Positions 35,689 through 44,219 of a stretch of 64,000 nucleotides of DNA are shown piece by piece. The stretch covers positions 1-64,000 of the forward strand of contig CAZQKR010000005.1 of NCBI GenBank assembly GCA_964594045.1. The letters run 5' to 3'. Made by a program: the position numbers and the translations under genes. Below the pieces are notes generated by a model, which made no database searches, was not told where the DNA came from, and was given only the letters and a program-made list of their open reading frames with translations. Source of the stretch: UBA2365 sp964594045. GTDB taxonomy: Bacteria > Bacteroidota > Bacteroidia > Chitinophagales > Saprospiraceae. Numbering within the stretch: position 1 is the first letter of the stretch; the number at the start of each line of letters is the position of its first letter.

Positions 35689-35779
35689 AATTGCTGATCA
35701 ATTCCGGGACCAATTTTGTACCTTTTGTGCTTTTGCTTAATGGAACCAAAGTGATTTTTTTTGAGTTGATCCGATCTCA

Positions 35780-37672
35780 ATGCAACTGTTTTTGCGTTTT
35801 ATATCAGACGATAAAGTTTTTTCGTTGAATGGCCGGATTAAATGTAAACTGTTGAAAAGTTTTCTGAACATATTTAAAAAGCTTAAGCCTTACAGAAAGT
35901 ATTTGCTGGCAAGTATTGTATTCAATTTCTTAACTTCTGTATTCACTATTGCCGGAATTCCGCTATTCATTCCTTTTTTCGAACTCATATTCAATATTTC
36001 CGGGAGTGAGGTTGCCTCCGGCCCGCAATCAGACAGCCTGCAGGGAAAATTGCTGCATAATTTGAGCGGACTCATCAGGTCTGTGGAACCGGCAGAAGCG
36101 CTTAAGATCATTGTCCTCCTGTTTATCCTGACTTTCCTGCTCAAAAACGTTTTCCGCTACCTTTCGATGTACTTTATGGCACCCTTGCGCAACGGATTTA
36201 TCAGAGACCTCAGGAAAGATCTTTTTGACAAACTCCTTATATTACCGGTCGGATATTTCAAATCTGAAAAAAAAGGAGATTTACTGTCACGGATGAGTGT
36301 AGATATCCAGGAAGTGGAAAACAGCATACTGGCAATTTTCGATGCATTGATCAAAGCGCCGATACTGATCATGGGCAGCCTGGTTTTCATGTTTTTCATC
36401 AGTTATAAACTCACTTTGATGGTACTTCTACTGATGCCCTTCACTGTTTTCATCATCGGTGGTTTATCCAGAAGGCTTAAACGGCAATCAGGCCTTGCTC
36501 AGCAAAAACTCGGTGATATTCTTTCAGTTATGGAAGAAACCATCTCCGGTATCAAAGTGATCAAAGCCTATAATGCAGAAAAGAAAATCGCTGAAAAATT
36601 CAAGCAGGCCAACAATGAATATTCCGGTTTATCCACAAAAATTTACCGTCGCAGGGATTCAGGATCACCTCTGGCAGAAGTATTGGCTGTAATGGTGATC
36701 GCTGTGCTCATGTTTTATGCCGGCAGCCTGGTTTTCAGTCAAAAAATGCTGCCACAGACTTTTTTCGCATTCATCTATGCCTTTTTCATTATCATTGAAC
36801 CGGCAAAATCTTTTTCAGCCGCATATTTTTCCTTTAAAAAAGGTGATGCTGCGATGAATCGGCTTGAAAAAGTATTGACTGTCAAAGAAATAGAGTCTGA
36901 TGATCCTGATGCTGTCACAATAAATGAATTCAAGAGTGATATTTTCTTTGATAGGATCTCCTTTAATTATCCTGAAAACGAACAGGCAGTATTACAGGAT
37001 TTCTCGTTGCGAATACGGAAAGGGGAAAAAATTGCACTGGTTGGTGACTCAGGGGCCGGAAAAACCACGGTCACTGACCTTTTGCTCAGGTTCATTGAGC
37101 CCACGGCTGGAACGATTTTCCTGGACGGAATGCCAATGAACAAGATCAGGCGTAGTTCGCTCAGAGCGCTATTTGGTCTCGTTACCCAGGAAGCTGTTCT
37201 CTTTAATGACAGTTTGTACAATAACATATCGATGGGCGATCCTGAGGCGGGAAATGATCAGCTTTGGCAGGCAACCTCACTGGCCAATATCGATGATTTT
37301 GTCGAGTCCCTTCCAAAAAAATTAGAGAGCCTGGCTGGTGAACAGGGTGGAAAATTAAGCGGTGGTCAGAAACAACGAATTGCAATTGCCCGCGCACTGA
37401 TCAAAAACGCACCTGTCCTGATCCTGGATGAAGCCACTTCGGCATTGGATTCAGCTTCAGAGAAAAAGGTGCACGGTGCACTTAAAAAGGTGCTGGAAGG
37501 CAAAACCGCACTGATCATTGCACATCGTTTATCCACCATTCGGGAAGCGGACAAGATCATTGTTTTGAAGCAGGGAAAAATAATTGAAACAGGAAATCAC
37601 GATGAATTGATGGCAAAAACCGGAGAATATTATAAATTTGTCCGGTTACAAAGTTTAAAAAGCCTTGAATAA
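35780..37672 (+). CDS. MsbA-like ABC exporter
   Basis: A half-transporter of up to 630 residues with fused membrane and ATPase domains, most like lipid-A or lipid flippases (MsbA) and multidrug exporters. About six helices lie in residues 35-345. The ATPase shows Walker A GDSGAGKTTVTDL, the signature KLSGGQKQRIAIARAL and Walker B PVLILDEATSALDSAS, then the switch histidine in LIIAHRLST. The first 20 residues may not be real: FLNIFKKLKPYRKYLLASIV is where the family usually begins, and no ATG lies nearer, though a TTG is available. Its stop overlaps the next start by 8 bases. Confidence 0.9.
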   Translation: MQLFLRFISDDKVFSLNGRIKCKLLKSFLNIFKKLKPYRKYLLASIVFNFLTSVFTIAGIPLFIPFFELIFNISGSEVASGPQSDSLQGKLLHNLSGLIRSVEPAEALKIIVLLFILTFLLKNVFRYLSMYFMAPLRNGFIRDLRKDLFDKLLILPVGYFKSEKKGDLLSRMSVDIQEVENSILAIFDALIKAPILIMGSLVFMFFISYKLTLMVLLLMPFTVFIIGGLSRRLKRQSGLAQQKLGDILSVMEETISGIKVIKAYNAEKKIAEKFKQANNEYSGLSTKIYRRRDSGSPLAEVLAVMVIAVLMFYAGSLVFSQKMLPQTFFAFIYAFFIIIEPAKSFSAAYFSFKKGDAAMNRLEKVLTVKEIESDDPDAVTINEFKSDIFFDRISFNYPENEQAVLQDFSLRIRKGEKIALVGDSGAGKTTVTDLLLRFIEPTAGTIFLDGMPMNKIRRSSLRALFGLVTQEAVLFNDSLYNNISMGDPEAGNDQLWQATSLANIDDFVESLPKKLESLAGEQGGKLSGGQKQRIAIARALIKNAPVLILDEATSALDSASEKKVHGALKKVLEGKTALIIAHRLSTIREADKIIVLKQGKIIETGNHDELMAKTGEYYKFVRLQSLKSLE

Positions 37673-38789
37673 AAACTACCTCATAACCGGATGGATGCTT
37701 TGGCTCTGTTCTTTCCTGCCACTTGGTGCACAGGTAGTGGTACAGAGTGACAAGCTTCCGCGCGCAGGTGATGTGGTTTACCTGAAGCAAGACTTGTTGA
37801 ATCATCTGATCTGGGAAGACAACCAGGGTGCTTCCAGATGGGACCTGAGCAAAGCCACTTCGCCATTGGTCAAAACAGTGGAGTTCGTGAGATCAGAGTT
37901 CAGCCCGACAGGCAGAGGTACTTACCAGGTTTTTGAGATCAAAAGCAACGAATTCAGTTACCTATATTCCAGGACTAACCGTGGTTTGGAGGAAATTGGT
38001 TTTGTGCTTCAATACAATGGAGATAAAAAGCCAAAGATCCCTGTTTACTATGACAAACCCGTCCTGATCTCTGCAAAATCGCTCAATTATCCGTTCAGAA
38101 ACAAACAGGAGGCAAGTTATGACTTCAAATTACTCAAGAAAGACCTGCCAGTCGAAATTCAACGCAATCTACCCAAAAACACCAGGCAGATCAGAGTGAT
38201 AGGCACCCGTACTGTCATGAGGTCAACTGACGCTTTCGGCACTTTGGAACTTCCGGATGAATCGATGGAAGTTGTCCGGGTGAGGGTCAGCGAATTTCAC
38301 AGGATTAAAATTTATGATGCCGGCACAGGCAAGCTGATCCCGTTCCTGGATGACCGTATGATAGCGCAACTGATCAGGCAAGACCAATGGACCTATGCTT
38401 TTGAGTACTATTCTAATAAATATAAATATCTCACAGCAAAAGTCAATTTTGACAGTCAGGGCACAGTAATATCCTGTCAGTATCAGGTCGTCAGACCCGA
38501 TGCCACTGATTATTTTATCACCGACAACAAAACCGAATTCCAGCTCTACCCCAACCCGACCTATAATATCGGAAAGATCTTCATTTCCAATATTGAAAGC
38601 GGACGATACAGGCTTGTTTTATTCAATATTATTGGTAAAAGATTGTGGGACAAAGACATAATTGTTGACGGCCAAACCATTATCCGGGAGAATTTCAATT
38701 TTTTGGCTAAAGGGACCTATCTCCTGGCCCTTCAGGATGAGAATGGAAATGTGATCAGGACAACAAGACTAAATATTATTTCAGTATAA
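37665..38789 (+). CDS. secreted protein with T9SS type A sorting domain
   Basis: A 374-residue exported protein of unknown role. The start is a TTG overlapping the ABC exporter stop by 8 bases. It gives a proper signal peptide (MNKNYLITGWMLWLCSFLPL, cut at GAQ), while the next ATG at 37695 would lose the positive N-region. The body is beta-rich with no named domain. The last 80 residues are a type A sorting domain: FQLYPNPTYNIGKIFISNIE, YRLVLFNIIGKRLWDKDI and AKGTYLLALQDENGNVIRTT. The type IX system would secrete it and may attach it to the surface. Coupling to an inner-membrane exporter gene is unusual. Confidence 0.82.
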   Translation: MNKNYLITGWMLWLCSFLPLGAQVVVQSDKLPRAGDVVYLKQDLLNHLIWEDNQGASRWDLSKATSPLVKTVEFVRSEFSPTGRGTYQVFEIKSNEFSYLYSRTNRGLEEIGFVLQYNGDKKPKIPVYYDKPVLISAKSLNYPFRNKQEASYDFKLLKKDLPVEIQRNLPKNTRQIRVIGTRTVMRSTDAFGTLELPDESMEVVRVRVSEFHRIKIYDAGTGKLIPFLDDRMIAQLIRQDQWTYAFEYYSNKYKYLTAKVNFDSQGTVISCQYQVVRPDATDYFITDNKTEFQLYPNPTYNIGKIFISNIESGRYRLVLFNIIGKRLWDKDIIVDGQTIIRENFNFLAKGTYLLALQDENGNVIRTTRLNIISV

Positions 38790-39045
38790 TTTTTCCTGTA
38801 AATCCTGTATTTGTAGTTCCTGGTGCTTTAAACCAGTTTTTATCACGGTCAGTCAAGTCCAACTGAGTTTACAAACAGGCAAGAACTTCCCCTCCATTTC
38901 ACCAGGGTTTGCATTATAGTGTTTTGAACTAAACTTGAATGAACATAAGTTAAAACTGCCCGCGAATCATATTTTTTCACCCGGTAATTCACAGAAATCA
39001 GATGTAAATACTTACCTTTAAGCATTCAAAAAAAATCAATTTTAT

Positions 39046-40224
39046 ATGGAAAAAGTATTTATCATATCAGCGGTCAGAACTCCACTGGGAAGTTTTGGAG
39101 GGGCACTGTCCGGATTTACAGCGGTTGAGTTAGGTGCCAAAGCAATCAAAGGTGCAGTTGAAAAAGCCGGTATTCGGCCCGAAATGGTGGAGGAAGTATA
39201 TTTTGGCAATGTTGTTCAGGCCAATGCAGGCCAGGCTCCTGCGAGGCAAGCTGCATTGAGTGCAGGACTTCCCACTTCTGTTCCCTGTACTACAGTCAAC
39301 AAAGTCTGTGCTTCTGGAATGAAGGCCATAGCGTTCGGTGCACAAAGTATCCAGCTAGGCCAGAATCAGATTGTGATCGCGGGAGGAATGGAAAGTATGT
39401 CCAATTGCCCCTACTATGTTCCAAAAGCCAGATGGGGAACCAAATACGGTAATACGGAGATGATCGATGGCCTGGAGAAGGATGGTTTGCTTGATGCATA
39501 CGGAAAGCAGGCGATGGGAGTTTTTGCCGACAATACTGCCAAAGTATATGAGATCAGCAGGGAGGAGCAGGATGCTTTTGCTATCGGATCTTACAATAAA
39601 TCTGCTGAAGCCGCAGCCTCGGGTGCTTTTGACCATGAGATCATTCCGGTGGAGATCCCTCAGCGCAATAAGGAACCCCTGGTGATGAAGGAAGATGAGG
39701 AGTTCAAAAAAGTTTTCTTTGACAAAATCCCGGGATTGAGACCAGCATTTACCAAAGACGGCACGGTGACAGCTGCCAATGCTTCCACGATGAATGACGG
39801 CGCATCCGCTCTGGTGTTGGCAAGCGAAACGGCTGTTAAAAAGCACGGTCTGAAGCCCATCGCCGAGATCCTGTCCTATGCAGATGCCGCTCAGGAACCC
39901 GAATGGTTCACCACTGCACCCACCAAAGCAGCGGTCCTTGCAATGGAACGGGCCGGACTGACTTTACAGGATGCTGATCTTTTTGAAGTTAATGAAGCCT
40001 TTGCAGTGGTCACATTGGCCTTCAACAAAATGCTGGGCATCGACCCTGACAAAGTGAATGTCCACGGTGGTGCAGTTTCTCTCGGGCATCCACTTGGAGC
40101 CTCAGGGGCAAGGATCGTCACGACACTGATCCACGCACTGCATACTCATGACAAATCCATCGGACTTGCCACGCTGTGCAATGGTGGCGGCGGAGCAGGA
40201 GCAATGGTAGTTAAAAAGGTGTAA
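39046..40224 (+). CDS. acetyl-CoA acetyltransferase (thiolase)
   Basis: A 392-residue thiolase that condenses or cleaves acetoacetyl-CoA, or longer 3-ketoacyl-CoA. The nucleophile is Cys88 in TVNKVCASGMKAIAFGAQ. The histidine and second cysteine lie in VHGGAVSLGHPLGASGAR and LATLCNGGGGAGAMVVK. The length is normal. It stands alone and ends with a strong terminator. AtoB-type and FadA-type functions cannot be separated here; a short-chain role is more likely from the overall resemblance. Confidence 0.94.
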   Translation: MEKVFIISAVRTPLGSFGGALSGFTAVELGAKAIKGAVEKAGIRPEMVEEVYFGNVVQANAGQAPARQAALSAGLPTSVPCTTVNKVCASGMKAIAFGAQSIQLGQNQIVIAGGMESMSNCPYYVPKARWGTKYGNTEMIDGLEKDGLLDAYGKQAMGVFADNTAKVYEISREEQDAFAIGSYNKSAEAAASGAFDHEIIPVEIPQRNKEPLVMKEDEEFKKVFFDKIPGLRPAFTKDGTVTAANASTMNDGASALVLASETAVKKHGLKPIAEILSYADAAQEPEWFTTAPTKAAVLAMERAGLTLQDADLFEVNEAFAVVTLAFNKMLGIDPDKVNVHGGAVSLGHPLGASGARIVTTLIHALHTHDKSIGLATLCNGGGGAGAMVVKKV

Positions 40225-40247
40225 TATTAAACTAATACAGTTAAAAA

Positions 40248-40280
40248 GCATGTCCGGATGCTGATCCGGCATGCTTTTTT
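40248..40280 (+). terminator. thiolase terminator
   Basis: GCATGTCCGGAT (40248-40259) pairs with ATCCGGCATGC (40264-40274), with one bulged base, and leads directly into six T. It starts 23 bases after the stop. Confidence 0.85.
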
Positions 40281-40361
40281 GTTTTGGCAGTAAAATGTAA
40301 ACTCAATGACCTGCGATGATAAGACATCCACGTCTGGCTGTTCAGTATTTCCATGATGATT

Positions 40362-40535
40362 TCAGGAGGAGATTTTCCTTTTTCTCAGCACGTCCAGGAA
40401 CGAGTATAAAGAAACAAGAAACCAAATTACCAAAATTAAAAAAAACTTATTCAAGATATCATTTATCCTCACAATGGCCTCATGATATTGCTGCAACAGG
40501 TAAAGCAATTTCTCCGGATCATTGATATCCTTCAC
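40362..40535 (-). CDS. 57-residue single-span membrane protein, GTG start
   Basis: A small protein I do not recognise. From the GTG at 40535 it reads MKDINDPEKLLYLLQQYHEA, then IVRINDILNKFFLILVIWFL, then VSLYSFLDVLRKRKISS. That gives an amphipathic N-terminal helix of about 28 residues, one hydrophobic span at about 31-49 and a basic tail. No ATG lies in frame. The start is set by the upstream neighbour's stop, 24 bases away, and by the helical sequence that follows. The periodic, charged N-terminus and a positive-inside tail argue for real coding. It is probably co-transcribed with the 67-residue gene. Confidence 0.55.
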   Translation of the reverse strand: MKDINDPEKLLYLLQQYHEAIVRINDILNKFFLILVIWFLVSLYSFLDVLRKRKISS

Positions 40536-40559
40536 ATTGCCCGGATATCCAAAAGATTT

Positions 40560-40763
40560 TTAAACCGGACCAGGAGGTAAAGAAAACATCAAGAACATAA
40601 TAAGCACTCCAAAACCGATCAGTGAAATTTTCATCCGGAAAACAGCATCATTGATTGGATCTTCTCCTGATCTGGATTTCCAGGCTGTAATGATGAGTAC
40701 CAAAACAATGATGATACCTAGTGCTACCATGAAAACTGTGGAAAAGTCTGTTGATGGAAACAT
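40560..40763 (-). CDS. 67-residue two-span membrane protein
   Basis: A small hypothetical protein beginning MFPSTDFSTVFMVALGIIIV. Two hydrophobic segments (about 10-28 and 45-61) flank a short loop with WKSRSGEDPINDAVFRMK. It ends MFSLPPGPV. The frame is open up to 40850, but the upstream part (MAGLEFRSVFYNF and on) is polar and irregular, so the ATG at 40763 is preferred. It precedes the 57-residue membrane protein by 24 bases. No family is known to me. Confidence 0.6.
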   Translation of the reverse strand: MFPSTDFSTVFMVALGIIIVLVLIITAWKSRSGEDPINDAVFRMKISLIGFGVLIMFLMFSLPPGPV

Positions 40764-40958
40764 ATTTTTAATTTTCAACTTGATTAATAGTGAATTCGAT
40801 TCAGGTCTGACAAAATTATAAAAAACTGATCTGAATTCCAAACCTGCCAACAGATTCCAATATTAATCGTCAAATGATTGAACAATACACTCAATTATGC
40901 TCAGGATATTGTATCTTTCCAATTCCATAGCCCTGAATCAGTCATTTTGTCACGAAGT

Positions 40959-40990
40959 TTTGGTAATTTTGACATAATAGCGTTACTTTG
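40959..40990 (+). promoter_or_regulatory. miaB promoter
   Basis: TTTG at 40959-40962, exactly 20 bases, then TTACTTTG at 40983-40990. Same layout as the promoter at 17883-17914. The ATG is 15 bases further on, so the leader is very short. Confidence 0.65.
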
Positions 40991-41004
40991 CCGGAAAAAA
41001 AGGA

Positions 41005-42426
41005 ATGTTCGACAATAAAGGAGGTGAAAAAATCATCGATGAGAAACGACAGGGAGAAATATTCGAGTTCATCGGCAATACTACCAAAGCGAGAAGGGTT
41101 TATATAGAAAGCTATGGTTGCCAGATGAACTTCAACGACTCTGAAATAGTTGCTGCCATTCTTGACCAGCATGGCTATCAACCCACCGGTGATCTGGATC
41201 AATCAGATCTGATCCTGGTCAATACCTGTTCTATAAGGGACAATGCCGAACAAAGCATCCGCAAGAGACTGGACATTTACAAAAAAGCCAAAAAAAACAA
41301 TCCATCTTTAGTTGTCGGGGTTCTCGGATGCATGGCTGAGCGTCTGAAAGATGAATTGCTGGAAGAGAAAATGGTGGATATTGTGGTTGGGCCGGATGCT
41401 TACCGAAGCCTTCCCGAATTGATTGAGCAGGCGCAGTACGGCAACAAAGGGATCAATGTGTTGCTGAGCAAGGAAGAATTGTACGATGATATTCAGCCTG
41501 TGCGTATTGATTCCAACGGCGTTTCTGCCTTTGTTACGATCATGCGGGGATGTAACAATATGTGTTCATTTTGTGTCGTTCCGTTTACCAGGGGAAGGGA
41601 AAGAAGCCGTTCAGCTTACTCCATCATTGCTGAAGCGTTTGACTTGTTTGAAAAAGGATACCGGGAAGTGACACTTTTGGGCCAGAATGTGGACAGTTAC
41701 TCCTGGACCAATCCTGAGGACGGTGCTCAAGTCAGTTTTGCCAGATTGCTTGCAATGGTTGCAGACATTGATCCGAAGCTGAGGGTCAGGTTTGCCACTT
41801 CACATCCTAAAGACATCACTGATGAAGTCATTCACACGATTGCCAGCTATCCGAATATCTGCAAGTACATCCACCTTCCGGTCCAGTCGGGCAGTAGCAG
41901 GATGCTGGAACTGATGAAGCGGACTTATGACCGGGAATGGTATCTTGATCGGGTGCGCAAAATCTACAGCGTAATTCCTGATGTGGCTATTTCCTCGGAC
42001 ATCATTGCAGGTTTTTGTACAGAAACAGAAGAAGATCACCAGGCAACACTGGATATGATCAGGGAAGTCAAATACAGCATGTCCTATATGTTTTATTATT
42101 CTGAACGTCCAAGAACATACGCTGAAAGAAATCTTAAGGATGACGTGCCCATTGAAGTCAAAAAACGTCGTCTGAACGAAATCATTCAATTGCAGAATGA
42201 GATCAGCCTGGAACATAATTCATCAGATCTGGGCAAGACTTTTGAAGTGCTTATTGAAGGTGACAGTAAGAAATCGGATGCTTTTTTCAAGGGAAGGACC
42301 ACTCAAAATAAAATGGTTGTTTTCCCAAAAACCGAAAATACAGGCAAAGGCGACTATGTATGGGTGGAGATCACGGAAGCAAACAGCGCAACTTTAAAAG
42401 GAAAAATTGTAAATACCATATCATGA
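41005..42426 (+). CDS. miaB: tRNA-2-methylthio-N6-dimethylallyladenosine synthase MiaB
   Basis: A 473-residue radical-SAM methylthiotransferase that modifies position 37 of tRNAs. The N-terminal cluster domain opens VYIESYGCQMNFNDSEIVAA. The radical SAM motif is IMRGCNNMCSFCVVPFTRGR (three Cys, CxxxCxxC). HLPVQSGSSRMLELMKRTY and SSDIIAGFCTETEEDHQATL follow, and a TRAM domain closes the protein (about 405-470). The enzyme needs Fe-S clusters, which the suf operon would supply. Its stop overlaps the next ATG by four bases (ATGA). Confidence 0.97.
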   Translation: MFDNKGGEKIIDEKRQGEIFEFIGNTTKARRVYIESYGCQMNFNDSEIVAAILDQHGYQPTGDLDQSDLILVNTCSIRDNAEQSIRKRLDIYKKAKKNNPSLVVGVLGCMAERLKDELLEEKMVDIVVGPDAYRSLPELIEQAQYGNKGINVLLSKEELYDDIQPVRIDSNGVSAFVTIMRGCNNMCSFCVVPFTRGRERSRSAYSIIAEAFDLFEKGYREVTLLGQNVDSYSWTNPEDGAQVSFARLLAMVADIDPKLRVRFATSHPKDITDEVIHTIASYPNICKYIHLPVQSGSSRMLELMKRTYDREWYLDRVRKIYSVIPDVAISSDIIAGFCTETEEDHQATLDMIREVKYSMSYMFYYSERPRTYAERNLKDDVPIEVKKRRLNEIIQLQNEISLEHNSSDLGKTFEVLIEGDSKKSDAFFKGRTTQNKMVVFPKTENTGKGDYVWVEITEANSATLKGKIVNTIS

Positions 42427-43697
42427 ACAACTTGCAAGCCATAAAAAGGCGATTTGACATAGTCGGGAATTCTGAAATGCTGGACAGGGCATTGAGTACC
42501 GCAGTTCGCGTTGCCAACACAGACCTTACTGTCCTGATCCAGGGAGAAAGCGGCGTTGGTAAAGAGGTGTTCTCCAAGATCATACACAGTCTGAGCTCCA
42601 GGAAACATAATGAGTTCATCGCGATCAACTGTGGAGCCATACCCGCGGGTACGATCAATTCTGAGCTTTTCGGTCATGAAAAGGGCGCATTCACCGGTGC
42701 ATTGAATGACCGAAAAGGTTATTTTGAAACCGTCAACGGTGGTAGTATTTTTTTGGATGAAATAGGTGAAATGCCACTGGATACACAGTCTTTTTTGCTC
42801 AGGGTGCTTGAATCAGGGGAATTTTTCCGGGTTGGTTCATCCAAAGTACAAAAAACCAATATCCGGGTGATTGCCGCAACCAATGTTGATTTAAAAGAGA
42901 AGATAAAATCTGGCAAATTCAGGGAAGACCTCTATTACCGGCTCAACACAGTGCCGATCTATGTACCACCGCTGAAGGAACGACCGGAAGACATCATATT
43001 GCTGGTGAAGAAATTCGCCCGCGATTTTTCTGAAAAATACGGCTCACCTACCATTGACCTGAACGACCAGGCTCAGATCCTGATGAGGACATACAGTTGG
43101 CCCGGAAATATACGCGAACTGAAAAATGTGATAGAACAACTTTCAGTTTTGTCTGAAGATAAAACTGTTTCAGCGGAAGAGCTGATCACGGTTTTGCCTG
43201 ATATCCGTAAACGCAATCTTCCTTCAGTGTTCAGAAGTGATCATCTGGAAGAATCCGGTTATGCCGAAAGAGAGATCATGTACAAATTCCTTGTGGACAT
43301 GAAAAAAGACCTGACTGATCTGAAATCACTGGTTTTTGAAATGATCAAAGCCAATAACCTTCATGTTCCTGAAGTGCTTAAAAACAATCCTGTCCTGATA
43401 AAATCCTATAGTCCCGATGAGTTGACCTATGCAGCTGAACCTGTGCATGAAGTGATCGATCTCAACCAGGTCAGCGACTTTCCTGAAGATAAACCCATCA
43501 TCCTGGATAAAAAGGAACAGGAAAGATACCATGCAGAAGTAGTGGAATTCAATCTCAACCTGGAAGACATGGAAAAAGATCTCATCACCAAAGCACTGGA
43601 CAAACACAGAGGAAAAAGAAAGCAGACAGCGGACGAACTGGGTATTTCTGAAAGGACTTTGTACCGGAAGATCAAACAATATAACATCCCAAATTAA
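42423..43697 (+). CDS. sigma-54-dependent transcriptional activator without receiver domain
   Basis: A 424-residue enhancer-binding protein. The AAA+ domain starts almost at the N-terminus: FDIVGNSEMLDRAL, Walker A IQGESGVGKEVFSK, the sigma-54 contact loop GHEKGAFTGALNDRKG, Walker B GGSIFLDEIGEM and TYSWPGNIRELKNVIEQLSV. A linker of about 110 residues (roughly 265-375) precedes a Fis-type helix-turn-helix (RKQTADELGISERTLYRKIK). No receiver or sensor domain is present, so activity may be set by abundance or by a separate partner. The ATG at 42423 is preferred because it gives the four-base miaB overlap and the normal N-terminus. It sits in the conserved order miaB - this gene - lptE. Confidence 0.93.
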   Translation: MNNLQAIKRRFDIVGNSEMLDRALSTAVRVANTDLTVLIQGESGVGKEVFSKIIHSLSSRKHNEFIAINCGAIPAGTINSELFGHEKGAFTGALNDRKGYFETVNGGSIFLDEIGEMPLDTQSFLLRVLESGEFFRVGSSKVQKTNIRVIAATNVDLKEKIKSGKFREDLYYRLNTVPIYVPPLKERPEDIILLVKKFARDFSEKYGSPTIDLNDQAQILMRTYSWPGNIRELKNVIEQLSVLSEDKTVSAEELITVLPDIRKRNLPSVFRSDHLEESGYAEREIMYKFLVDMKKDLTDLKSLVFEMIKANNLHVPEVLKNNPVLIKSYSPDELTYAAEPVHEVIDLNQVSDFPEDKPIILDKKEQERYHAEVVEFNLNLEDMEKDLITKALDKHRGKRKQTADELGISERTLYRKIKQYNIPN

Positions 43698-44209
43698 TGA
43701 AGATGAAGCAATTCATTGCAAGTATAACCGGATTGATTTTTCTTTTGCTCACTCTCAGCTCTTGTTTCTTCTATACATTTAAGGACATTTCCATTAAACC
43801 GGATGTCAACAGCTATTATGTCGAGAACATCACACTGAATACTAATGCGCCCGGTTCCATTCAGAATACCTTCACTGAGATGCTCAAACAAAAGATCAAT
43901 ACCGAAACCAGGCTAAGATATACTGAAAACGAACCGCATATCATTTTTGAAGGAAGCATTGACGGCTTTTCTGTTACTTCAACGGCAACTGACGCTCAGA
44001 ATACTGCATCACTGAACAAGCTGGAGATCAGGATACGGGTAAAATATACCAATGAACTGCATCCCGATGAAAACTGGGAACAGACATTCAGTGATTTTGC
44101 CAATTTTGACAGGAATGTCAACCTGACCGATGTTCAGGATGCACTGATCAAGGAGATTTACGAACTCATCCTGGACAAGATCATCACAAGATCATTCAGC
44201 AACTGGTAG
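43697..44209 (+). CDS. lptE: LptE-family LPS assembly lipoprotein
   Basis: A 170-residue lipoprotein. The signal peptide ends in a lipobox (LTLSSC, Cys23), then FFYTFKDISIKPDVNSYYVE and an alpha/beta fold with TFTEMLKQKINTETRLRYTE and VKYTNELHPDENWEQTFSDF. This matches the Bacteroidota LptE form, the plug of the LptD channel that delivers LPS to the outer surface. Its ATG overlaps the preceding stop by one base (TAATG). It is convergent with the acylase gene, with only 10 bases between stops. Confidence 0.88.
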   Translation: MKMKQFIASITGLIFLLLTLSSCFFYTFKDISIKPDVNSYYVENITLNTNAPGSIQNTFTEMLKQKINTETRLRYTENEPHIIFEGSIDGFSVTSTATDAQNTASLNKLEIRIRVKYTNELHPDENWEQTFSDFANFDRNVNLTDVQDALIKEIYELILDKIITRSFSNW

Positions 44210-44219
44210 TTTGATCAGA

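Noticed and set aside
36624..36634. TTATCCACA, a DnaA-box match
   Set aside because: A single copy inside the ABC exporter gene, far from the AT-rich strand switch; one box is expected by chance.
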